This document shows, one piece after another, positions 10,451-20,748 of a DNA stretch of 64,000 nt. The notes under the pieces were generated by a model. That model was not told where the DNA came from. It worked only from the letters and a program-made list of their open reading frames with translations, and did no database searches. A program made the translations under genes and the position numbers. Position 1 is the stretch's first letter. Each line of letters begins with the position of its first letter. Origin of the DNA: Echinometra lucunter (Eukaryota; Echinodermata; Echinoidea; Camarodonta; Echinometridae); contig CM057170.1 in NCBI GenBank assembly GCA_029962745.1, positions 20,162,421-20,226,420 on the forward strand. Reading direction: 5' to 3'.

Positions 10451-12527
10451 AAGAAGCATTTGGAACCTTTCAAAGAGAAAAAGGGGCAGAGAGCAACAGA
10501 AAAATACAACATTTTAAAGACATAGGTACATGTATACAGGCAAACAGACAGCCTCAGAGAAAAAAAAAACATTCTGCTGATAGTTTATCAAATCAATATT
10601 TAGTCTTACAATGGAAAATTTGGAAGATTAATCATTAATAATTACCCCCAAAAATACCCTTCATCCACCCTCTCTACTCGAATATCATATTATGTCATAT
10701 GAGGGGAAGGGGGAATTACTGTCATTGAGACATCTTTTGAATATTTCTTCTGTCAGCATGACATATATGCGTCTCCTCATGTGCAAAAACAGTAGGCGCT
10801 ATATTATGTTGTTTACTTATGTCAGCTATTTTCCTCGTTAATCCTGATCTTAACACACAGGCATGAGATAGCTTGCGGTTACAACTAAGACAACTGGGTT
10901 GCCAGGGAATGAGCTGTACGTCGTTAAACGATGAGTGTTTTGCTTTGTCACGATTTAGTCACATGACCCCAAAAGCATTGTCTCGTGAGCTCTCCAAACT
11001 GATCCTCGGGAGTTGAAAAAGACAGGGCTGGATATCAAAACCACATTGTCGTGCAGCTTTGTGAAGATTCGTATATCACCCTAGGGAAGAGCTAAAAGCA
11101 TATGGTTTTTGTGGCAAATGCTGTAAGGATTTATTTCGAGAACAAGACCCTTTTTTTCAACCTCTAAAGATTGGACTCTGATTGTGAAAATGAACTTTTC
11201 AAGATTTTATTCTCATTTCAAAACCTACAAAGATGAGATATTGGAGCCTTGTGTGTAACTTTGGACATTTCACTCTGATCTTGTAACCTATCTGAGACCT
11301 CTGTTGAAGATTTCCGTCTGGCTACAAGACCTTTTTTAGTTAACCTTTGATGATGCGGTCTTTTCCATAAAAACTTGTTCAAAACTCTGATGATGTCTTA
11401 GAGGATATCCTTATTGAAGTCATTAAATCTCCATTCTACACAAAAGTGCTTACTTATCCATTAATAAAAAGTGCATTTACACAGAAAAGTAAAATTGCAT
11501 ACACAGAACAGAATGGGTGGAGATCACATGCAAACTCCTATTTTCTATTCTTTCATGCCATACATTAAAAGATTAAGAGGAGTTAACCTCACCTAAACAT
11601 GACCATTACTCAAAAATTTGAAAAATCTTGCAAATCCAAAAAAATCTTTAAACTTGACTTTTATAAATGCAATTTGCCTTTCAGCCTGGATGAACGACCC
11701 ATGTGAATTTGGGAAAACCTACAGTACACTACATTGTTTTCAAACCAACTGAACAATCTTTGCCTTTCTCATTTTCTAAACTTCTAGTTTGAAAAGGGAC
11801 CTCCAATTTTCTGGCAAACAACATACATGTATACACCACCTACCCTAAATTATGTTATAAGTGACCGTTTCTACCACCTTTTTGAATAATAACAATGGTT
11901 CCACTACACTTCCTTTTCAATGACTTTTAAGCAATGGAGCACAAAGTGCATGCAGGAAGTTTGTCATCCCACAAGACTACGGACCAAGGGAAACACTAAT
12001 TGTAGCTCGTTAGTCAAAATCCTCATCTTTTGACGAAACAATGCATAAATTTTCAAACAATGCTGGACCAAGTCAGGAAGGAAGAATAATAAAAGTGCAT
12101 TACCTTGTTGTCTCTTTGGTTGTTTCTTTATTTGCTTATTTGTTTGTATGCTTAGAGTTTTTTCCTTTGTGAATAAGATTAGGCACTAACTGGACTGTGT
12201 ATTTTACCAAGAGTGGGAAATGAACATGAGCATTTAAAGACACTTGGTGTTTTCGTGGTTGTTTTCCCAGTTCTAACAATATGAGCTAGTTTTCGGTCAA
12301 ATCATTTTTTAGGAAACTGATTATCGCTCATTTAACAGATTATCAGCTAAAAACATTAATGCAGTAGATACTGGCCATGTATTCCAGAAACTTTTCTATT
12401 AATAAAAATTGATAAGAATTTGACTATACATAATTATATGCTATTAGGATGCATATCTGGAAAATGGACATTCAATCTCTGCTTTAGAATGAAAATCATG
12501 TTTCACAGTTAAATTAGGAAGTTACTA
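10451..12527. other. AT-rich stretch, no gene recognised
   Basis: No supportable exon, RNA gene or complete repeat. A slightly more GC-rich, CpG-bearing piece (about 10850-11080) has no ORF of note. It is probably intron or intergenic DNA. Confidence 0.4.
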
Positions 12528-12596
12528 ATAATATCAATAATAATAGCTGATAGGATTTATACAGCACCTTTTCCTGAGAACACAGGGCTTTGTAAC
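12528..12596 (-). mobile_element. LINE 3' tail, decayed
   Basis: On the minus strand: a GC-richer segment, 'ggtgctgtataaatcctatcagc', then (TATT)n/(ATT)n. This matches the tail style of the LINE remnants at 326-384 and 62539-62595. No coding part remains. Confidence 0.45.
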
Positions 12597-12698
12597 TTAA
12601 CCCACTGAACACCAAGCCTGAGCTAACTCCGGCTAAGGTCTTTGGAAAATGCTTTGTAATACTGAAATCAAACCATGCTTAACAGGTTTATCAATTAA
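12597..12698 (+). mobile_element. Small TTAA-flanked MITE (family B, about 95 bp), copy 1
   Basis: Starts TTAACCCACTGAACACCAAG and ends ...ATCAATTAA. Internal landmarks shared with the other copies are 'gcctgag.taactc.ggcta', 'gtct.tgg.aaatg' and 'atactgaaatcaaa.cat'. It shares its right-hand TTAA (12695-12698) with the next element. TTAA targets and CCC-starting ends are the hallmark of piggyBac-type transposition; the assignment is inference. Confidence 0.75.
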
Positions 12699-13111
12699 CC
12701 CATAGAGGTACAGTGTCTCCTTTAGGAGATGCTTTGGTAGTATCTGCTGATCAAGAATGCTGGGCATCACACATTATACATGAGCAGAAAGAGAAAAATT
12801 CACTGAAAGTTTTGAGTCCATTCCCAATGCAGTACATTGTTGCGTTTTTCGAATAAGAGCACTTTGAATATAACTAATCATTAAACTCTTTAAATTGGCA
12901 ACGCAGTGAATATCATATAATCACCATTTCCGTGTTCAAATTGGCAGTTTCAGCTTAAATTTTGCAATCATAATTCATTTTGGTTCATGTTATATCTATA
13001 ATTATTTTTTTCAAATCATGTAAGAGTGGAAAAAAATATATTTGTTGCCAATTTGAGGATTGAAGATGATTAAATTAGACCTCTAAAAAGCTCTGTTCTT
13101 CTATGGGTTAA
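12695..13111 (+). mobile_element. TTAA-flanked MITE (family C, about 415 bp), diverged copy 1
   Basis: Bounded by TTAACCCATAGAGGTACAG on the left and, inverted, TTAACCCATAGAAGAACAG on the right. The internal order matches the family C copies at 18.6, 56.7 and 58.3 kb: 'catgagcagaaagag', 'aattggcaa', 'aattttg', 'tgttgccaatttgagga'. This is the most diverged of the four. Confidence 0.7.
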
Positions 13112-13729
13112 CAAAATTGAAATAAAAATGGAAATTATCCAGCTGATGATCAGCAGGTGATCACAAGAGGATGCAATGAACTAAATCAACTTTGTTTTGA
13201 AGAAGATCCAAGTACTCTTGTGTTTTTAAAATACAGCATGGGACAAAGTACCTCTGGCACTGAAAGAGGGACAATGAATTGTTATTGCTATATAGAATAC
13301 TGAAATCCTATTCAAGCCATTGTTAGTGCTATGTCGAATAGTGAAATCACATGTCATTGTGATTTTTAAAAAGCATACATTGGGAAAGCCTTATCAGCTA
13401 ACTATCCAGTTATTGGCCTGCATACTAAAAGCCCAGCATGAATTACTCAGCATCATCTCACCAATAGATGGCGCCCTATCTCTTTAGCCCATGCATCATT
13501 GAGTAATGACTATCCTGTTTCGTCTACATGAGTCATGGTGTTGTTTTCTGAGTATCTCTCTTGCGGCTGCCTCAGCATAACGACCTTTCTCAAGCACAGC
13601 ATGCCTACAAGACTGGATTAGATGCGCAGGTGAGGGGCAACGCCCACCTCCGTCGAAGGGATGTAATCAGTATGCAGCCTCTATGTTCACTGATTTCATT
13701 TCTTGGCCAGCAAATTGCATGTTCCATTA
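13112..13729. other. Spacer with one weak exon-like piece
   Basis: A GC-richer segment at 13545-13665 stands out. On the plus strand it would end at a good donor (GCGCAG|GTGAGG, about 13630). On the minus strand it would follow an acceptor-like 'ccagtcttgtag'. Neither gives a recognisable protein, so no exon is called. Confidence 0.25.
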
Positions 13730-14213
13730 AAGGCATTGGTTAACATTGTTATAATTTTTTAAAACTCATTTTGCTACATGAAAATGGGATAAACATAAGG
13801 GTTATAGTGTAAAAATACCAGTCTGAAAGTTTCAAAGTGTAATATCCACAGGAACTATTTTTAAATATTAGAAATGTGAACAATGTTTGAAAAATATATA
13901 TGGGTCGGTTGCATAGACTAGATGTAAGGAGTGCGCATGCGTGCATGGCTCACCGGACCGTACTGTGTGTAATGGCGTATCACGTGGAGGGAGGCAGATA
14001 AAGGTTGGTTTGAACTTGAGCAAAACAGTCCTCTCATTTGTTATCTCTGAGACCCAAAATAATTAAATTGCGATTTGTGTCTTACTAACAGTTTTTCATT
14101 CCAAATTATGGTTGGTTTCAGGGTTTTTGAGTACTAATACAAGTAATCATACATGTTTCATCTTAGTTTGAGAATCTTTTTAATCAGCTGCTCACAAAGT
14201 TAGCCAATGCCTT
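13730..14213 (+). mobile_element. TA-flanked element, family A, copy 2 (484 bp)
   Basis: Left end TA|AAGGCATTGGTTAAC, right end GTTAGCCAATGCCTT|TA: 15-bp inverted repeats with TA on both sides. Its interior aligns with 30111-30599 along the whole length. It has no transposase ORF. The AT-rich minus-strand ORF across its start is repeat sequence. Confidence 0.9.
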
Positions 14214-14379
14214 TAAAAGTAATCTACATTGAATAGTTCCCGGATTTTTTGTTCCATTTCACTGTGACTGTGGGATATTGGTGAGAGCTCTTGTCTCTTG
14301 CACCAGAGGTCCTGGATTTCATTCTTGTTGGTGATTACATCCTCAGCCAAGATGTGCCTACATTTGTACCTCTCAACCC

Positions 14380-14550
14380 TGCCTCCAGGGGCATAGATAG
14401 CGGGGGGAGGGGGGATGGTGGGTATACCTCTCCTCCCCCCACACACACTTTTTGAAGTGGGTATATGAACATGTGTATATAAATATATATCAATGGGGGA
14501 TCATTCCCCCCCCCCCCTCCTCCCCATAATAAGGACCTATCTACACCAAT
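14380..14550. repeat. G-tract/C-tract fold-back segment
   Basis: A G-rich stretch (around 14400-14420) is followed about 100 bp later by a C11 run and C-rich stretch (14506-14525). The outer flanks 'ggggcatagatag' and 'ctatctacaccaatgcc' are inverted partners. Possibly an old inverted-repeat element whose arms contain homopolymers. Confidence 0.35.
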
Positions 14551-14784
14551 GCCTACCTTTTTGCAGGTAATGTCTCCCTCTCATCTTATATGCATGCATC
14601 ATTCATGTGGACAGAAACCCTATTATATAGTCATTAACTCTGAAGAACTAGGTCACTTTAAATGATAAATGCAATCATGATCACTCTAACAGATGGGTTT
14701 CCAATTCGAAAAAGCTAAGAAACATGACATGCTAACAATGTAAATGACATAACATTTGAGCAATGGATTTACATTTTGGCAAAC

Positions 14785-14955
14785 TACAGTCAACTCTGCC
14801 TAAGTCGAATTTCTTGGGACTGAAGAAAATGCTTCGACTTAGAGAAAATTCGACTTATGAGGGGTAAAAAACAATAGAAAATAAAGGAATGGGACCCAGT
14901 ACAGACCTTCAACTTAGGCGATTATTCGACTTATGCGACTTCGACTTATACTGTA
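14785..14955. mobile_element. Inverted-repeat MITE with AAGTCGAA ends
   Basis: Left 'tacagtcaactctgcctaag' with TCGAA after it, right 'cgacttatactgta'. Subterminal 'cgacttag' and 'cgacttatg' motifs recur inside in both orientations. Element is about 170 bp with no ORF. Confidence 0.6.
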
Positions 14956-15178
14956 TACTGTTGTGGATACTGGTGCAGTATAGACTCAATAGTTTTACAA
15001 TATCATATCATCAGAATAGTAAAGGACATCCAAAATTTGACACTGCCAAAATACCTTAAGTGGTAGTGAAAAACTTGTTTCATCTTTAAATTTAATCATT
15101 TTAATTACCACAAGATACATGTACTTGAAATTGCAACATGAAACAAGCGACATTACTTTGAATATTCATAAGACTTAC

Positions 15179-15280
15179 TGCATTGCTTGTGTTGATGTCT
15201 GTGCTTCCCTGCAGATAGTCCAGTACTTTGTCCAGGTTTCCGCCTCGAGCAGCCCTCAAGAAACTGGCATTGCCATCGGT
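15179..15280 (-). CDS. Ankyrin, exon encoding the start of the ankyrin-repeat domain
   Basis: This is a 102-nt, 34-codon exon in phase 0. Its translation includes [20 protein letters not shown] followed by [11 protein letters not shown], the conserved first-repeat sequence of the giant adaptor ankyrins (vertebrate ANK1/2/3 and invertebrate relatives carry closely similar '[12 protein letters not shown]' and 'DINT'). The acceptor is ttgtctctttctag|ACC and the donor GCA|GTAAGTC; both are strong. Ankyrins link membrane proteins to spectrin through N-terminal repeats. The exon ends after 'NTSNA', where the next exon should begin the second repeat ('NGLNALHLAA' in relatives). I could not find that exon anywhere in the 15 kb that follow on this strand, so the next intron is probably longer than 15 kb. 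The identification is secure; which paralogue it is cannot be said. Confidence 0.93.
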
Positions 15281-15513
15281 CTAGAAAGAGACAACAGAAT
15301 GAGGGAAACATAGATCAATATGATTATATAAAGAGTTTGATTTATTTAAAAAATGCTATATCCCTTTTTGTGAATGAGATATTTGCAAGTGAAGAGGCAA
15401 AAATATTTACACACTACACACCTGAAACTACTCCTCTCTACACCAGACTTGGTCTGGTTACAACTATATTATTCCGCATGAAACCAGATTAGACTGGTTA
15501 AGTTCTGTATATC

Positions 15514-15663
15514 AGGGTGCCATCTTGTAAAGAGTTGCGACTGATTCAAATCGATCACAACTTTGAATTGACCTCAACTGTGTACTTAAGAGATAGGAGT
15601 TGAGATCAGTCTCAAAGTTGCGATCGATTTGAATTAATCACAACTCTTTATAAGACATGGCCC
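15514..15663. mobile_element. 150-bp palindromic MITE in the ankyrin intron
   Basis: Left AGGGTGCCATCTTGTAAAGA and inverted right GGGCCATGTCTTATAAAGA extend into long arms sharing 'gagttg.gat..attcaaatcgat'. The two halves form a near-complete hairpin. No ORF. Confidence 0.8.
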
Positions 15664-15763
15664 ATTATCCGGGGAGAAAGGGAATAGCACAAGTTGTTCT
15701 ATTCAGGCTTATTGGATGGGAAGTTTTTTCAAGCCTGTCTGGTTTAAGGAATATCTTTCTGGA
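15664..15763 (-). pseudogene. Decayed copy 3 of the ankyrin N-terminal exon
   Basis: On the minus strand 'aagcctgaatagaacaac' and 'ttccctttctccccgg' align with the intact exon's 'aagccagaaaagaaccaa' and 'tccccctcttccccag'. A second match to the 'aaaccagacaagcc' part lies just upstream (15734-15757). The frame is closed by TAG where the real exon has AAG. No usable splice sites were identified. Confidence 0.55.
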
Positions 15764-15828
15764 AACAACGAGACCAAACAATGGTTTGTGGGGGGAGGGG
15801 GGGGAGGGGGGTCTTCTTCTTACTTACT

Positions 15829-15905
15829 TAATTCATCATTTGGGGAGGAAAAGCGACAGTGTAGTTTCGTTCTTTTCAGGCTTATCTGGGCAGTTCCTCT
15901 TAAAG
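15829..15905 (-). pseudogene. Decayed copy 2 of the ankyrin N-terminal exon
   Basis: Minus strand 'cagataagcctgaaaagaac' aligns with the exon's 'cagacaagccagaaaagaac'. 'cttttcctccccaaatgatgaat' then aligns with 'cctcttccccagaagatgaac'. TGA codons and a small indel destroy the frame. A donor-like 'aagtaagtaag' follows at the expected end. Confidence 0.6.
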
Positions 15906-16354
15906 GGGGTACCCAATGCTGAAACAATGTTAGTTCATTTAAAAGAGCATGATTTCATCAGCAGAAAACCATCTGCCTAAATTTTTTTAAAGTTTCAACT
16001 GGGTACCCACAATGACGTCAAAATGACGTAAAAGTGGTTGCCTTGTTGCGCAATCAGGTAAATTGCACGCAAGGTATAATACATATTGTACAGTCTAGCG
16101 CGCAGCACAACTGCAATGGGCAAACCTGGGTACCCACTTTTAGGTCATACCTCATATTCAAATATTTTGGTCAACTCTTGACTTTTTATGAAAAAATTAG
16201 CCAAAATGCATTGATTTCGAATGAAAATCATCAAATTTTTAATGTTACTCTTCTTAGAATTCTATTCTTGATCATATATAAAAAAAAAAAAAAATTACCA
16301 TTGTATAATCACTCTAGGTATATCTGGTTTAAAATGATTCATTCCAAACAAAAT

Positions 16355-16685
16355 CGGACTAAACTTGTTTCTACTTAACAACATTCTATGTTCATCATCA
16401 GGCCTGTATTCTGAAAATTGTGTTATCTTATATTTTATCTTAACTGTGTTAATTGTCATAACAAATTTTATAGGCGTACTTATGATTGGTTTGAACTGCG
16501 CAAATGACCAGCACGCAAGACAAAAGTGCGCGATGTGAGCCAATGGCGTACGCTATTTCTGATTGCTATGACAATTAAAATAAGATAAAAGATAACACAA
16601 TTTTCATAATACCGGCCCTGGGGAAGAAGGGGACTGTAAGTACATGTTCGTCCTTTTCAGGCTTATCTGGGCATTTTCATAAGGC
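16355..16685 (-). pseudogene. Decayed copy 1 of the ankyrin N-terminal exon, split by a MITE
   Basis: The exon-end part, 'gatgaacatagaatgttg' plus the following 'ttaagtagaaac', is kept at 16365-16398 and is almost identical to the functional exon end and donor at 16727-16760. The donor GT is damaged (TTGTTAAGT in place of TTGGTAAGT). The preceding part, 'aagcctgaaaaggacgaac' through 'tccccttcttcccc', lies at 16621-16685. Between the two halves sits the inverted-repeat element 16399-16620, so the insertion post-dates the duplication. Confidence 0.7.
16399..16620. mobile_element. 222-bp MITE inserted in an exon copy
   Basis: Left end CAGGCCTGTATTCTGAAAAT and inverted right end CAGGGCCGGTATTATGAAAA continue as matching arms through 'ttgtgttatctt...ttaattgtcata.caa' (about 60 bp). 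The core is GC-richer. No ORF and no clear target duplication. Confidence 0.85.
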
Positions 16686-16733
16686 CTGTCTGACATAAAC
16701 CTATATATCATACTAAAACTGGTTTCTACTTAC

Positions 16734-16877
16734 CAACATTCTATGTTCATCTTCTGGGGAAGAGGGGGACTGTACAGCAGGTTGGTTCTTTTCTGGCTTG
16801 TCTGGTTTCTTGGGCGGCTTCTCAGCCGGCTGCTCTGCCGGGCCATTCTCCTTTCCTGCAGCCTCATTGGCTTCCTT
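16734..16877 (-). CDS. Ankyrin, N-terminal Lys/Pro/Glu-rich exon
   Basis: This is a 144-nt, 48-codon exon in phase 0, just upstream of the ankyrin-repeat exon. The translation starts KEANEAAGKENGPAEQ, continues through a Pro/Lys repeat (PAEKPPKKPDKPEK), and ends SPSSPEDEHRML. The acceptor is catatctcattgcag|AAG and the donor TTG|GTAAGTAG. Splicing to 15280 keeps the frame exactly. The charged, disordered composition fits the variable extension that precedes the repeat domain in ankyrins. It cannot be the first coding exon unless translation starts at an upstream exon, since it contains no Met before its second-last codon. It lies in a GC-rich island with coding-like codon use. Confidence 0.8.
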
Positions 16878-18499
16878 CTGCAATGAGATATGAAGAAGAA
16901 AAGAAATTTGTCAGATGCATGTATGCGGTTCCGGTTGAAACTAAAGACTCCTTTAAGTTCTCATTCTATCCAAAAAACGAAAGGGATCTGGAACCATCTC
17001 CCAGGCTTGGCAGTGGAAGCAAAGGGAACATCCTACTCCAAGGAGACTACTCTACCCTGCATCAGAATGATGCAACCTCCTGTCGGCTCACTCATAACTT
17101 AAGCTTACTGGCATGGATTCTACCTGCACTGGACAAAGCATATTTTACTGTAAATTGATACGTGCTTTGCGCACCTAATAGCACTCCTTGCAACTACTCA
17201 CCTTGCCAACCATCCCGGTATAGCTTCCTGAGTGAGCTGCCTAAGGGATTACCTCATCAAGTATCAAGTATGTCACCATCTTACACTACTCATTTTGAAA
17301 ACGCTGCAACCCTATGCCTTTTCATTTGATGACATAAAACTTGCTTTGACAATGTTAAAATCCCTTGAATTTTTGTCTCTAAATATTTTTCCCTCATCCT
17401 CCTCTTCTTTCTTCCTTGTTACTCTTATCATCTTCCCCTCCTCCTTCTCCTCCCCCTCCTCCACCTCCCTATCTCCTTTCTTGTCACTTTTTTTCCTCCA
17501 TTTTCCCTCCCATTGTCTGCTTCCTCCTGTTATCCTCTGCTCCTCTTCACTCTCTATCTCCCCTTCTCATTTTCTCCCAACTCCTCTATTCTCCACCTCA
17601 TGGTTCTCGCCAGTACATAACACCCATGGTTCCAATACCATGCATAAAGGGTTTCAGACAAGAAAGAACCATGCGTGGCAACAAGGGTAAAAAAAAATAT
17701 TGGAGTATAAATTCCTAACAATAATGATAAATGTCACAGATTGTTTTGCTTTTTTGGCAATGTATTTTTACTTTTATGCCATTAGTAGACAACTCCTGCT
17801 TTACCAAGAATTATTTTTCATCCTATTACTATAGCATATACTGCCACCACACCTAACTTTAGGTGTTATTTTTTTCTAGTGAGAACCCTGCTCCACCTCT
17901 CATTTTTCCTCCTCATTTCCCATCTCTTACACCACTACAAAAAATTCCCCATGGTGCTTTCATGTTTGAATGTCACTCAAGGATACCCACTAGTCAAAAT
18001 GACTCTCAAAAGGCGAGGCTAATAGCCCTAAATCTCAAAACTCTGCAATTACCAGATGAACTTTTTTGAAGAGCATCATTTCCTCTATCTCCACCTTCCT
18101 CTCATGCCCCCCCCCCCCCACCCCGGAAGTGTGCACCTGCTTATACACTTGAATGTTACTGAACTTCATTGACTTGTGAGCATGTCTGAGAATCAAAACA
18201 AGTATGGATTCCCAGTGAACGTGTGTTTGTGAGGTTCAATGAAAGTTAACCATGCAGAAAATTGATTTTCTTGGCCAGATGTGTCCAGGAAATGATCGCA
18301 TGACAACATTCAGTAGTCTGGATGGTCATATGATGACGTTACAATGCTTAACTGTACTCGGGGCGTAAGGCAGTGAACTTTTCCAGTGGACTGTTGAGGT
18401 CTTCATGATGGTGTGTACCGAATTTCTCTTTCAAATAATAAACAAACTTCAATTTCCTTGTGAGCTTACATTTAAACACAACTTTCGTTTTCCATCTTA
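16878..18499. other. Upstream of the ankyrin N-terminal exon; pyrimidine tract, no further exon found
   Basis: Contains a CT/CTCC-rich pyrimidine stretch at 17391-17600 and a C10 run near 18107. Overlapping ORFs near 16883-17158 have no domain or splice support. The 5' exon of the ankyrin gene is not recognised here. Confidence 0.4.
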
Positions 18500-18570
18500 T
18501 GTAATTGAAATTGTCTTGTATGCGCCTTGAGCATCTCTTGAGATGGATATGTTGCACGTTATAAATATTG

Positions 18571-18601
<31 letters not shown>

Positions 18602-18602
18602 C
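18500..18602 (+). mobile_element. LINE 3' tail with (ATT)n
   Basis: 'tatgcgccttgagcatct...gcacgttataaatattgtc' followed by (ATT)10 is a typical non-LTR 3' end. No reverse transcriptase piece is recognisable just upstream. Confidence 0.6.
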
Positions 18603-18646
18603 TATTTCAAGTGGCAGGTTTTCATCATATCTCTAATAACCACATT

Positions 18647-19063
18647 TTAACCCATTCGTGACAGAGGGTCCACATTTTGTGGTTTGGTCTAATAACTTTT
18701 GATGCAGAGCCTTAAAAATCATACCAAATACATGAGCAGAAAGAGCAAAAAATTCTACACATACTGTGTCCATTTTCGTTGCATCAATATTTGTTGTTTG
18801 ATGCTGAAATTTTTTAAAAGAAAAATAAGCATTAAAATCTTTAAATTGGCAATGCGATGACAATGTTCAAATTACTGTTTTTTCCTGCAAATTGGCAACT
18901 TTATGACTTCTCATCATACATTCTGTCAATTTATATTTATTTCAGATACATGATGTTTTATAAGAAAAATATAGCAATAAAAGAAAAATGTTGGTGTTGC
19001 CAACTTGAAGAATAAAAGCTGATCAAATTAGGCTTTAGATAATTCCTATCACGAATGGGTTAA
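18647..19063 (+). mobile_element. TTAA-flanked MITE family C, copy 2 (417 bp)
   Basis: Left TTAACCCATTCGTGACAGAG, inverted right TTAACCCATTCGTGATAGGA. The interior aligns end to end with 56675-57091, including 'ttttgtggtttgg', 'catgagcagaaagagcaaa' and 'tgttgtttgatgctgaaatt'. TTAA on both sides suggests piggyBac-type mobility. Confidence 0.9.
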
Positions 19064-20466
19064 TTAATTACATGGGATGCACCGATTCAAAAGAAAGGTA
19101 AAACACTGCTCTACTTTGGCAAGAATATGCTAGTAAAATTTTCATGGAAATTGACTTCTTTGATTGATTTGGCATATTTGAGGCATGCTTTAGCTATATG
19201 GCAAAGCCATTAGTCCAAGTTTGACCCATATCTGAAATATTTTGGTAGCAAAGGAAGCAAGTGCACAGAACTGTCTGGAAAACTTTGGCATGATTACACA
19301 TTGTCATGTTGTAGGGCCTGGTCAAAAACACATTTTCTGCACATGTGGTGTTTTCATACTAACATTGTCACTTGCTTCCTTTTGCCAAAATAGGGTAGAA
19401 CACATAAAACCATGGATGCATAAAACTATCAGACTAAGATATGAACTCATTTCCAGTGGATGAAAAACAACTCACTCTATTATGCCAATCAAATGATGAT
19501 TTCATTTCTTGCCCCCCTCCCCCATGTATATTTTACAGGAGGGATAAGTGAACAAAGATGTCAAAGAATAAAGATCAGTAATATCTCACTACCTCTATCA
19601 CTTGAAAACTAACTCAGTAAATCCATAAACTTTTGCAGGAATTGACTTCACATACAAAATCTTGTAAGATCCACAGCAATAGCATGGTTTTTCATGTATC
19701 ATTTATACTTTTTCATTCCGATATCAGAAGATGAGCCATGTAGCATTCCAGAAACTCATTAAAATGATCAAAGAAATGACATTCAGAAGTAATTGCCTCT
19801 ACATTTTCAGGCTAAATATGAAACTCATTACTATTTTCATGATTAGTATTTTTCATCAGCAATATAACTATCATAAAGCAAAATTCAAGGCACACAGAGG
19901 AAATGCAACAAAAAACAACCCTGCAATACTCTAATGCATCTGTCGGATCTGTCCCTTCCGGTATACTGCTCGAAAAACATTCTATTTTTGTCCCACATAA
20001 CAAAAAGGAAATCTTTTATATCCACATGAATGCTGTATAGAGCACTTCTTCACAATTCTTCTGGTTTCCCATGGGAATGCTCTCTTCTTATCTCAAATCG
20101 ATTGCAGCTTCCCAATGATCTTACCCATCACATAACATGGCGGTGTTAAAAACACATGTGATGCCCACTACCAGCGTTCATTGGCATTACAAGAGAATAA
20201 ATTCTGCCTACTGGTACATACTGACAAAAGCCTTGAAATGGATTTAATATTGCAAATAACTTTGTCTATGTCCTTTTTCTAAAAAGCTTTAATCTAGTAG
20301 GCATCACACAAAAATTACAAAATATTGAGGGTTTTGAAAGGAGTACAGTATAGTCAAAAAGAAAAACAAATTTGCTTGGTCAGATAGAATTCCAGATGTT
20401 TACCTCTTATAGTTCTTAAGGTTTTATCGATGAAATCAGATTATTGATTTGGGCTTGGACCAACTA
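19064..20466. other. AT-rich stretch, no gene recognised
   Basis: Only short unsupported ORFs, several overlapping on opposite strands (around 19731-20003). No repeat boundaries could be defined. Confidence 0.4.
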
Positions 20467-20748
20467 CAGGGTGTCTAGAAAAATTTGACATGCTTTTAAC
20501 AGGTAACGTCTTGAAAAAAAAATGTTAAACCATCACTACCGGTGCTCTCCACACAATAGTATTGTCTTTGTAACATTAACATAATGCACGGTCTCACCAA
20601 AACAATTACCCTTTTTTTTTCTCAATCAGTGTGAAATTAATGTGAAATAGAGAATTTCACACAGTAATACCTTCAACGCTTTACTGTAATTGACAGGGTA
20701 CTCTTAGCGATGTTGCCAATTAAAATCTTTTCCTTTTAGACACCCTAT
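20467..20748. mobile_element. Inverted-repeat element with CAGGGTGTCTA ends
   Basis: Left ACTACAGGGTGTCTAGAAAA, inverted right TATAGGGTGTCTAAAAGGAA, with TA next to both ends. About 280 bp, no ORF. The 'tgtgaaattaatgtgaaatagagaatttcaca' centre is itself partly palindromic. Confidence 0.7.

Noticed and set aside
9970..10638. 128-codon Ser/Leu/Pro and 112-codon Arg/Glu ORFs
   Set aside because: Explained by the purine tract; no domain-like sequence.
13561..13743. Plus-strand ORF with a good donor after GATGCGCAG
   Set aside because: The opposite strand is equally open, no family is recognised and no acceptor of quality defines an exon.
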